A stretch of DNA of 40,368 bases from Acidobacteriota bacterium (GTDB lineage Bacteria > Acidobacteriota > Aminicenantia > Aminicenantales > Aminicenantaceae), in the NCBI GenBank assembly GCA_018894615.1, contig JAHIPL010000186.1, positions 1 to 40,368 on the forward strand. The letters are read 5' to 3'. Below the pieces are notes generated by a model, which was given only the letters and a program-made list of their open reading frames with translations, did not search any database and had not been told where the DNA came from. Position 1 is the first letter of the stretch; every line of letters begins with the position of its first letter. The translations under genes and the position numbers were made by a program. This document shows, in pieces, positions 16,033 through 23,499 of this stretch.

Positions 16033-16419
16033 TCACTCGCCTCTGGGATAACGGGCTTCAACATAGGATTTGATCCCTCCCCGGGAATTGAATTCTCCCG
16101 TCACCATCGCATTTTTCGGGCGGCAGGCCTTGACCAGATCATCCAGGATCCGGTTGACGACATTTTCGTAGAAAATGCCCAGATTCCGATAGGCGAGAAG
16201 GTACAGCTTCAAGGCCTTCAGCTCCAGGCAGCTGTCCGCCGGCACATAACGAATCCGGATGATCCCGAAATCAGGCAGGCCTGTTTTGGGACAGACGGAA
16301 GTGAACTCGGGGATTTCAATGCAAATCTCATAGTCGGGGAACTGGTTGGGAAAGGTTTCCATGGGAGGAAGAGGCGTGTCCAGCCCGGCCTTGGCCGCCT
16401 GCTCGGTGTAATCCGTCAT
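16033..16419 (-). CDS. queF: NADPH-dependent 7-cyano-7-deazaguanine reductase, short type
   Basis: The 128-residue protein is a short (unimodular) QueF. It has FTSVCPKTGLPDFG with the nucleophilic Cys43 and Asp50, then the QueF signature ELKALKLYL (66-74) and FYENVVNRI. QueF reduces preQ0 to preQ1, the step after QueC. The usual FHE motif reads FYE here, a variant that I believe occurs in some bacterial QueF proteins. It lies apart from queCDE, in the hfq-pdxA operon on the other strand. Confidence 0.95.
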   Translation of the reverse strand: MTDYTEQAAKAGLDTPLPPMETFPNQFPDYEICIEIPEFTSVCPKTGLPDFGIIRIRYVPADSCLELKALKLYLLAYRNLGIFYENVVNRILDDLVKACRPKNAMVTGEFNSRGGIKSYVEARYPRGE

Positions 16420-16465
16420 CTGATATCTCCTTCGCCGAAGATTGAAAAAAGTATAGCTTAATAAA

Positions 16466-17416
16466 TCAGGCTTGACCAGTCAAAAAGCGCAGGGCCAGCC
16501 GGACGGCGGATATCAGACTGGAGGGATCGGCCGTGCCTTTCCCGGCAATATCAAAGGCGGTTCCATGATCCGGTGACGTTCGAACAAAAGGCAGGCCCAG
16601 CGTTGCATTGACCCCGGTTTCAAATGCGTCCAGTTTGAAGGCGATCAGCCCCTGATCGTGATACAGAGCGATCACCATCCGGTCCATCAATCCCCGAGCC
16701 ATTCGAAAGACGATATCGGGAGGATAGGGCCCCTCCACCGTTATCCCCTCCGCTCGGACGGTTTCCAGCGCCGGCCGGATCTCCAACTCTTCCTCCCGTC
16801 CGAGCAGTCCCGATTCTCCGGCATGAGGATTGAGCCCCGCCACAAGGAAGGTGTACCCCTCCATCCCGTATGCGACGAGAGCCCGGTGAAGCAGGCGAAT
16901 GAAATGAACCATCCCCTCTTTGGTCACCCGGTCGAGTGCCTTGCGCAGAGGGACGTGATGGGACAGAAGGGCCACTCGTTGGCTTTCCGCCCAGAAGGTC
17001 ATGATGGCGTCGGGATAAAAAGATTGAAAATATTCGGTGTGGCCCGCCCAATTGATTCCGGCCCTGTGCCAGGACAGCTTGGAAACGGGAGCCGTCACCA
17101 CGGCATCCAGTTCCGCTTTTTCGGCCAGGGTCACCGACTCTCTGAATGCGGCAAAGGAAATCCGGCCGTTTTCCTCGGCATCCTGTCCGATTTTTACGCG
17201 ATCCATATCCCCCTTGATGTCGACGATCTTCAAGTTCGGATGGGACGGGAGCGCGATTCCCAGGCGGTCTGTCCAGAAAGAAAAAACGGATGAGGGGCCC
17301 AGTAGAATAAACCGGGTATCTGACTCGTCAAGGAGGGAGGAAAGGGATTTGAGGATGATCTCGGGGCCGATCCCCCCGGGATCGCCAACTGTTATCCCGA
17401 TTCTGGGAACACTCAT
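16466..17416 (-). CDS. pdxA: 4-hydroxythreonine-4-phosphate dehydrogenase
   Basis: The 316-residue protein starts with ITVGDPGGIGPEI, the PdxA hallmark. It contains GHTEYF, LSHHVPL and ALYHDQGLIAFK, which carry the three metal-binding histidines. PdxA oxidises 4-phosphohydroxythreonine on the DXP-dependent route to pyridoxal phosphate. Length and motifs are standard. It is placed 36 bases after hfq and 46 before queF on the same strand. PdxA2-type paralogues exist; no pdxJ or pdxB is present here to settle the pathway. Confidence 0.94.
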   Translation of the reverse strand: MSVPRIGITVGDPGGIGPEIILKSLSSLLDESDTRFILLGPSSVFSFWTDRLGIALPSHPNLKIVDIKGDMDRVKIGQDAEENGRISFAAFRESVTLAEKAELDAVVTAPVSKLSWHRAGINWAGHTEYFQSFYPDAIMTFWAESQRVALLSHHVPLRKALDRVTKEGMVHFIRLLHRALVAYGMEGYTFLVAGLNPHAGESGLLGREEELEIRPALETVRAEGITVEGPYPPDIVFRMARGLMDRMVIALYHDQGLIAFKLDAFETGVNATLGLPFVRTSPDHGTAFDIAGKGTADPSSLISAVRLALRFLTGQA

Positions 17417-17452
17417 CTGTCCTGCGTTTCGCCCGTGTGAACAGGTTCCGGC

Positions 17453-17758
17453 TTAAGACTGCTCGTCCGTCTCTTCCAGTTTATGGATATACTTGATATT
17501 TCGCTTATAAACGAGAAGATTCGGGTCCTTTTCACGGTTCAGCTTGATGCAGTTGCGGTCATACCACTCGATCACACCCTCCACCGTCTCTCCATCGATG
17601 AACACGATGGCGACGGGAAGCTTTTTATTCATCTGTTTGAGGTAATAGTAGTTCTCAGCGTGGGTGTCATACGAGGGGTGAATTTTCTTCGTGACCGGCT
17701 CACGGGCCATTTTGTTTTTAATTTCGGATAAATTAGGTCGAATGAGCTTCCTGTTCAT
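17453..17758 (-). CDS. hfq: Divergent RNA chaperone Hfq (Sm-like)
   Basis: The 101-residue protein has an Sm fold pattern from about residue 33 to 95: LPVAIVFIDGETVEGVIEWYD (Sm1) and LLVYKRNIKYIHK (Sm2). In ordinary Hfq the Sm2 motif is YKHAI; here the histidine is arginine, and the proximal-face glutamine region reads AENYYYLK. A basic N-terminal extension of about 30 residues replaces the usual C-terminal tail. Hfq pairs small RNAs with mRNAs. The divergence suggests altered RNA contacts, but the fold call is reasonable. The start has CCGGAG six bases upstream. It heads the operon hfq-pdxA-queF-UbiA-DUF362-SGNH. Confidence 0.8.
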   Translation of the reverse strand: MNRKLIRPNLSEIKNKMAREPVTKKIHPSYDTHAENYYYLKQMNKKLPVAIVFIDGETVEGVIEWYDRNCIKLNREKDPNLLVYKRNIKYIHKLEETDEQS

Positions 17759-17811
17759 TCATCGCTCCGGATAGGGAAAAATGTGTAAATTTTTTCGTTT
17801 CTTTGAGCTAG

Positions 17812-17840
17812 ATTGTAGCACGATCCCTCGTGAAATACAA
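17812..17840 (-). promoter_or_regulatory. Promoter of the hfq operon with dyad in the spacer
   Basis: On the minus strand TTGTAT (17840-17835), a 17-base spacer and TACAAT (17817-17812) form a good housekeeping promoter. The spacer region holds an inverted repeat, CACGA-4-TCGTG (17819-17832), placed where a repressor or MerR-type activator could act. The leader would be about 47 bases. Confidence 0.7.
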
Positions 17841-17848
17841 CAGGTGTG

Positions 17849-20800
17849 TCAGGTTCTTCTTTTGAGGCTCTCGTAGACGAGGGGGAGAATGACCAGGGTT
17901 ACCAGGGTCGAGGTGAGAAGCCCTCCGACGACGACCGTTCCCAGAGGACGTTGAATTTCCGCGCCGGGACCACTGGAAAGAAGAAGAGGAAGCACGCCGA
18001 AAATGGTGGTGAACGTTGTCATCAGGACAGGCCGAAGTTTTGTTTCAATGCCGCGCTGGACAGCCTCTGCCATGGATGCGCCAGATTTGAGCCTCTTATG
18101 AAAGGCGGACATCAGGACCAGGCCGTCTTCGAGGGCAATCCCGAAAATGGCGATAAAACCGATGGACGCCGGCACACTGAGATAGAGCCCGGATAATTTC
18201 AGGGCGATAAGACCCCCTGTCAGCGCCAGCGGGATATTGATCAAAATGACCAAGACCTCCCGGAAGGAATAAAAAACCGAGAACAGCAGAATGATCACAA
18301 CGGCCAGGGTAATGGGCATGATGAAGGCAAACCGCCGATTGGCCCTCTTTTGAAGTTCGAACTGCCCTCCCCACTGCGTGAGATACTCGGGAGGGAGGGA
18401 GACCGTACGGCTCACCCGCCCTTGGGCTTCATCGACAAACCGGCCGATGTCTCTTCCCCGAATATTGCACTGGATGGTGATATAACGCTTGTTTCCTTCC
18501 CGATTGATGAGCCGGGGTCCCACGATTTCTCTGACGGCCGCGATTTGCGAGAGAGGGATCCGGCCGCCTTCAGGAATGGGAATGAGGAGATTTTCGATGG
18601 CATCGACATCCTTTCTCGAGTGCTCCTGCAGGCGCAGAAAGATATCGAACCGTTTCTGTTCTTCGTAGATCTGCCCGAGGACGATTCCTCCCAGCGCCGC
18701 TTCGATGGTGTCCTGCGCATCCTGAATGTCAAGCCCATAGCGGGCCATCCGTTCTCTGTCCAGTTCGATCTGAATATGATTTTGCCCGCTGAACTGCTCC
18801 ACCTGGACATCGGCGGCTCCGTCAACGGCGGCGAGAACATCCCGGATTTCGGCCGATTTCTGCTTCAATACATCAAAATTTTCGCCGTATAGTTTAACCG
18901 CCAATTGGGCTTTCACCCCGGTCAGGAGTTCATCCAGATTATGGGCGATCGGCTGGGTCATGTTAAGATTTAGTCCCGGGAACCGCTCCAAACGGTGTTC
19001 GATTTCGTTAATAAACTCATTTTTAGTCTTGAACGCCTTCCACTTTTGAACGGGACGGTAATTGATCAGAATCTCCGCATCGTTGACGAAGTGGGCATGA
19101 CTGCCGACTTCCCCTCGGCCGATCCGGCTCAAAACACCGGTCACCTCGGGAATCCGCATCAGCACTTTTTCCATGTCCGTTGTGAGCCGGACCGTCTCAC
19201 CGAGGCTGATGTTGGGATCAAAGGTGGCTCTCAGGTGCAGAGTGCCCTCTTCAAGAGTAGGGATATACTCCCTCCCCAGGAAGGGAAGAATGGCCAATCC
19301 CGTCAAAAACAAAAGGATGGTCAAGCTGAACACCCCTTTTTTATGTCTGCGGCAGAAGGAAAAAAAAGGAAGATAAGCCGCCCTGATCGTTCGAATGAGG
19401 AGAGGCTCCTTTTTCACCTTCGTGCGCTGCGGCAAATAGGAGGCGATCACCGGAGCGACGATAAGCGCATAGAGAAGAGACCCGGCGAGAGCGAAGGAGA
19501 TGGCGAATCCCATCGGCCGGAACATGATCCCTTCCACTCCGGACAAGGTGAAAATCGGAAGAAAAACAAGAATGATGATGGCCACGGCAAAAAAGAGGGG
19601 ACGTCCGACATCCTGAGCCGCATCGATGATGATCTTCAGCCCGCCCGAACCGGACTCCAGTCTCCTCATCTGAATGTTTTCCACCTGAATGATGGCCGCA
19701 TCGGCGATCAACCCGATGGCGATGGCCAGACCGCCGAAAGAAATCAAGTCGGCCGCGATTCGACCCTGGTGCATGAGAATGAACACAAAGAGAATGGAAA
19801 AGGGCAGGGAGAGAACGACGATTACGGCGGACGGGAAATCCCCCATGAACAAAAAAAGCACGCCGATGATGAGAATTATCCCGATGATCAGATTGGTCGA
19901 CACGGTAGAAAAACACTTTTTGACCAGGGAGGCCTGATTGTAGAAAGGAACGATCCGGATGCCCTCGGGAAGGGTCCGGTTGAGAGAGGCGATTTTGTCT
20001 TCCAGATCCTGAATGACGCGGGCCGTGTTGGAATCGAAAAGCTTCATCACCATCCCGACGACTTTTTCCCCCTCACCATTGGCCAGAGCGGTTCCCCGTT
20101 TGATGGCTGGAAGGACGTCCACTTCAGCGACATCCCGCAGCCGGATGGGAGTGCCCCCGGAATGGGTGACGATGCTGTTCCTGAGATCTTCAACCGATTG
20201 GACCAAACCGATGCTGCGGACGATGGCTTCTTCTTTCCCCCGCGTGATGAAGCCGGCCCCAACGTTCCGGTTGTTCTTTTTCACCCTGTCGACCAGATCG
20301 GCCACCGTCAGATCATACTTGAGAAGCAGGAGAGGATCAGCCTGGATCTGAAACTGCTTCACATCTCCGCCTATGCTCAAAACCTGAGAGACATCGGGGA
20401 TGGATTTCAACTCGAACTTCACCAGCCAGTCCTGGAGCGTGCGCAGTTCCATGATGGGCACACCCTCCGCTTCCAGATAATACAGATAGACCAAACCCAA
20501 TCCCGTGGCGATCGGACCGAGGACAGGATTGTGGACCGCTTCAGGCAGGTCCTCTCTCGCCTCCAGCAGCCTTTCCGAGACTAGCTGCCGGGCCCAGTAA
20601 ATATCCGTCCCCTCCTCGAAAAACACGTTGACGATGGACAGGCCGAAAGTGGAAACGGAACGGATGTTCTTCACCCGCGGCAGACCGAACATGGACGCTT
20701 CGATGGGATAGGATAAAAAACGCTCGATCTCTTCCGGCGCCATCCCATGGGATTCGGAGTAGATCTGGACGAGAGGGGGCGAAGGATCGGGAAAGACATC

Positions 20801-20926
20801 GATGGCCAGATTCTTATAGGAGAGATATCCCGCTCCCGCAATCAGAAAGGCGGCGATGACGACAAACAGTCGCTGTTTGAGGGAAAACCTGACGATTCGC
20901 TCGATCATGCTTCGATCAATGGACAT
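17849..20926 (-). CDS. Heavy-metal efflux RND pump (CzcA/CusA family)
   Basis: The 1025-residue inner-membrane protein has the RND layout: a first helix near residues 18-36, a large periplasmic domain, a helix bundle from about 340, a second periplasmic domain and a final bundle. LIADAAII carries Asp409, at the proton-relay position (Asp405 in E. coli CusA). LDGYIxx-type drug-RND signatures are absent, and the N-terminus (FPDPSPPLVQI) is HME-type. The three methionines that carry Cu/Ag in CusA are not evident; the third position reads MTQPIAHNLDELLTG, like CzcA. A divalent metal substrate is thus more likely than copper. It overlaps the adaptor gene by 11 bases. Confidence 0.92.
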   Translation of the reverse strand: MSIDRSMIERIVRFSLKQRLFVVIAAFLIAGAGYLSYKNLAIDVFPDPSPPLVQIYSESHGMAPEEIERFLSYPIEASMFGLPRVKNIRSVSTFGLSIVNVFFEEGTDIYWARQLVSERLLEAREDLPEAVHNPVLGPIATGLGLVYLYYLEAEGVPIMELRTLQDWLVKFELKSIPDVSQVLSIGGDVKQFQIQADPLLLLKYDLTVADLVDRVKKNNRNVGAGFITRGKEEAIVRSIGLVQSVEDLRNSIVTHSGGTPIRLRDVAEVDVLPAIKRGTALANGEGEKVVGMVMKLFDSNTARVIQDLEDKIASLNRTLPEGIRIVPFYNQASLVKKCFSTVSTNLIIGIILIIGVLFLFMGDFPSAVIVVLSLPFSILFVFILMHQGRIAADLISFGGLAIAIGLIADAAIIQVENIQMRRLESGSGGLKIIIDAAQDVGRPLFFAVAIIILVFLPIFTLSGVEGIMFRPMGFAISFALAGSLLYALIVAPVIASYLPQRTKVKKEPLLIRTIRAAYLPFFSFCRRHKKGVFSLTILLFLTGLAILPFLGREYIPTLEEGTLHLRATFDPNISLGETVRLTTDMEKVLMRIPEVTGVLSRIGRGEVGSHAHFVNDAEILINYRPVQKWKAFKTKNEFINEIEHRLERFPGLNLNMTQPIAHNLDELLTGVKAQLAVKLYGENFDVLKQKSAEIRDVLAAVDGAADVQVEQFSGQNHIQIELDRERMARYGLDIQDAQDTIEAALGGIVLGQIYEEQKRFDIFLRLQEHSRKDVDAIENLLIPIPEGGRIPLSQIAAVREIVGPRLINREGNKRYITIQCNIRGRDIGRFVDEAQGRVSRTVSLPPEYLTQWGGQFELQKRANRRFAFIMPITLAVVIILLFSVFYSFREVLVILINIPLALTGGLIALKLSGLYLSVPASIGFIAIFGIALEDGLVLMSAFHKRLKSGASMAEAVQRGIETKLRPVLMTTFTTIFGVLPLLLSSGPGAEIQRPLGTVVVGGLLTSTLVTLVILPLVYESLKRRT

Positions 20927-22166
20927 GAGCGCCGCCGATAGTGCCTTTGCTCATTTCCGACTTCAGAGTGAACGCTCCTTTGACCACCACGCGATCAGCC
21001 GCAGAGAGCCCACTGAGAATAACCCGGTTTTTTCCGATTCTGGGCCCGACCGTCACATGCCTGATAAAAAAAACGTCCGGCTCTTCCTGAACAAAGAGAA
21101 TTTTCCCGTCATCCAGATTCTGGACCGCTTCGTCCGGCACCATCCATTTCTTCTCTCCGTCCGAATGACTGAGGATTTTTCCCTGAACATACATATGGGG
21201 TTTGAGAAGACCGGCTTCATTGTTTACCTCCAGCCGGATCTTGATCGTCCGCAGTTTTTCATCGAGGATATCATGGATGTTCAGAATTCTGCCTTCAAAT
21301 TCCTTTTCCGGATAAAGGGGCGTATGGACCGTAACGCGGGAATCCTCACGGATGAATGGAATGTCCTTCTCATAGGCGTCCAGGTCCGCCCAGAGATGGG
21401 ATAGATCAGCCACTTTCAGCAGGGTTTTTTCAGGGCCGATGTGCTCCCCCACAACCGCATCTCTGAAGATGATCCGCCCGGAAAGCGGACTCAGGACAGG
21501 CAGGAGGGGATCGGCCAGTTCACACTTATACTCCATGTGCTCCAGGCTTTCGCATTCCTGGATCAAGGCATCGATCTGCAAGTGAGTGATCCCGAAGGAA
21601 TGAAGACGTGAGCCCAGGGCCCCGAATTCCGTGGAAAACTTCCGGTATTCCGCTTCCCGGCGCAGGTATTCCTTTTCCTCGAGGGCCTTTTCGGCAAGCA
21701 GTTTTTTCGCCCGCTTATATTCCGCTTCACTCAGGATCATGCGCACCCTGGCCTCCAGAAAATCAGCCTGGGCCTGTGCGAACTCGGGCGAGTTGACGAC
21801 AAGAAGGTGCTCTCCTTTTCTTACCGGCTGACCGAGATCGGAATACACAGCCGATATTTTCCCCTCCACAAAAGAGGAAACATAGGCTGTCCTGTTGTCA
21901 TTCAGACGAAGCACGCCTGGCAGAAGGATCTCATGAACAACCGCTTCCAATCGGGCTTCGTCGACCTGAACACCCCACTCCCGCTGCCTGTCCGCCGTGA
22001 CCGTAAGTTCGCGGGGATGGTCGTGTTCGTCCGGTACGGCCGACAAGTGCGATTCCTCCGCCTGGAGGGAGTGATCGTGATCGTCCGCTCCCGGTGGTTC
22101 TCCCGGGGGAGAGCAGCCGGTCAGAATAAAAAGAGCAACAACCAATACAGCGCTTCGTTTCATCAT
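20916..22166 (-). CDS. RND efflux periplasmic adaptor lipoprotein with His-rich N-terminus
   Basis: The 416-residue protein begins with a lipoprotein signal (lipobox LTGC, Cys near residue 18). A flexible stretch rich in His and Asp follows (DDHDHS, ESH, DEHDH), a likely metal-binding arm. The rest is a membrane-fusion protein: barrel-sandwich half (NDNRTAYV, GKISAVYSDLGQPVRKGE), a helical hairpin (EYKRAKKLLAEKALEEKEY) and beta-barrel and membrane-proximal parts. It links the RND pump to the outer-membrane channel. Its start overlaps the channel gene's stop (ATGA) and its end overlaps the pump gene. Confidence 0.92.
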   Translation of the reverse strand: MMKRSAVLVVALFILTGCSPPGEPPGADDHDHSLQAEESHLSAVPDEHDHPRELTVTADRQREWGVQVDEARLEAVVHEILLPGVLRLNDNRTAYVSSFVEGKISAVYSDLGQPVRKGEHLLVVNSPEFAQAQADFLEARVRMILSEAEYKRAKKLLAEKALEEKEYLRREAEYRKFSTEFGALGSRLHSFGITHLQIDALIQECESLEHMEYKCELADPLLPVLSPLSGRIIFRDAVVGEHIGPEKTLLKVADLSHLWADLDAYEKDIPFIREDSRVTVHTPLYPEKEFEGRILNIHDILDEKLRTIKIRLEVNNEAGLLKPHMYVQGKILSHSDGEKKWMVPDEAVQNLDDGKILFVQEEPDVFFIRHVTVGPRIGKNRVILSGLSAADRVVVKGAFTLKSEMSKGTIGGAHVH

Positions 22167-23395
22167 TTCAATTCTTCTCCAGCCGCATTTTCCAGCGCGG
22201 CCTTTTTTTGATTCCAGTCGTAAAGGGCCTGATACCGGTCCTTGATGACCGCATTGTATGTTCGCTGCGAATCCAGATAATCCATGAGGGATATTTCTCC
22301 CTCCCGGTAGCTGATATCAGCCAGACGCAGGCTCTGCTCCACCTGCTGCAGAAGACCCGAGTCATAAAGGGAGATGGTCCGCTCCGCAAGCATAAGGTGG
22401 GCGTAGGCCATTTTTATTCCATCGATGATGAGACGTGTCGTCGACCGGAGTTCCTGCTCGGCTTTTCGGAGAAGGGAATCAGCCCGGGCGATGCCCGCCT
22501 TGTTCTGGTTCCAGAGGGGGAGTTCCAGGGAGACACCGATGCCCGCGTTTGTTCCGTCCAGTTCCCTGCTGGAGAAACCGGACAGGGAAAATCCGGGGAA
22601 CAGGCTCCAGCGCTCCCGATGCCAGTCGCTTTGTGCCCTGTTCAAGGCGGCCCGGCTTCCAGCAATGGCAGGATGCGCTCCGGTGGCATTTTGAATGAGG
22701 GTTGATTCATCAAGAAGGAGGGGGGCGTAGGCCAAGGCGCCTTCAATCGCAATCGGAAGGGGAAGATTGATTCCCAGAAGCGTGTTCAACCGTTCTTGAA
22801 GAAGAACAAGCCGGGTTTCGGCTTCATTTTCGGTATTTCGAATGCGCTGAACCTCAACAGACAGCTTGAGCGCTTCGAGTTCCTTCACTTCCCCCAGTTC
22901 CGCCCTCTTTTGAATCAGGCGGGACATTTCCTGCATGGAACGGAAATTGTTCGACGCCAGCGCCCTGTTCTTTTCCCAGAGAAGTATCTCATAGACGAGT
23001 GTCTTGATCTGAAAAATGAGATCATTCCTCCGAAGATGCAGATCTTCCTGTGCCGACTCCCAATCGTGCTTCATCCCCTGAATACGCACGTCTCTCTGAA
23101 ACGGATTTTCGATAAACTGGCTGACGGCGATCCCCCCGGTGTTCACCTTCATCGGCGCATCACGGGATTCGGCCCGTCCGGTATGAAGTTCCAGTGTCGG
23201 GTTGGGCATCTTTTTTGAAGATCGCACCGCTTCCTGATAAGAGATGACGGTCAGGCGGGCGGCATGAAGGTCGGGATTATTCTCCAGCCCGATCCTGATC
23301 AGTTTCTGAAGACCGTAGGTCTCCGGCTCCCCGGCTGTGACGGAAAATGAAAAACAAAGGACCAGAACCGCCGATAAAAAAAAGAGCTTTTTCAT
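22163..23395 (-). CDS. TolC-family outer-membrane channel of the metal efflux system
   Basis: The 410-residue protein has a Sec signal peptide (KKLFFLSAVLVLCFSFSVTA) and two OEP repeats. Each has the typical NPDLHAARL-like opening (residues about 37-45, and AHPAIAGSRAALNRA near 240) and long coiled-coil helices. This is the CusC/CzcC-type outer-membrane factor that completes the tripartite pump with the next two genes. The ATG at 23395 has no Shine-Dalgarno, and a -10-like TAGAAT ends six bases before it. It is the first gene of the operon. Confidence 0.92.
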   Translation of the reverse strand: MKKLFFLSAVLVLCFSFSVTAGEPETYGLQKLIRIGLENNPDLHAARLTVISYQEAVRSSKKMPNPTLELHTGRAESRDAPMKVNTGGIAVSQFIENPFQRDVRIQGMKHDWESAQEDLHLRRNDLIFQIKTLVYEILLWEKNRALASNNFRSMQEMSRLIQKRAELGEVKELEALKLSVEVQRIRNTENEAETRLVLLQERLNTLLGINLPLPIAIEGALAYAPLLLDESTLIQNATGAHPAIAGSRAALNRAQSDWHRERWSLFPGFSLSGFSSRELDGTNAGIGVSLELPLWNQNKAGIARADSLLRKAEQELRSTTRLIIDGIKMAYAHLMLAERTISLYDSGLLQQVEQSLRLADISYREGEISLMDYLDSQRTYNAVIKDRYQALYDWNQKKAALENAAGEELK

Positions 23396-23401
23396 GAACC
23401 G

Positions 23402-23447
23402 ATTCTAGCATAATGTCTATCGGAATCATAGGTTTCCCAGAGGGAAA
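23402..23447 (-). promoter_or_regulatory. Control region of the metal-efflux operon: -10 box and upstream dyad
   Basis: On the minus strand TAGAAT (23407-23402) lies six bases before the ATG, so the transcript would be leaderless. No good -35 box is seen 17 bases upstream (TATGAT). A perfect dyad, TTTCCC-AGA-GGGAAA (23433-23447), lies just beyond and could bind an activator that replaces a strong -35. Confidence 0.5.
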
Positions 23448-23499
23448 TCGCACGGCATTTGGGACTTGTGGGGGAAATCCTTCGAGTCGCGGCGAGCCT

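Noticed and set aside
18995-20584. Long plus-strand open frame opposite the RND pump gene
   Set aside because: Its translation is Asp/His/Arg/Gly-rich without domains, as expected for the antisense frame of a real gene; the minus-strand RND protein explains the region.
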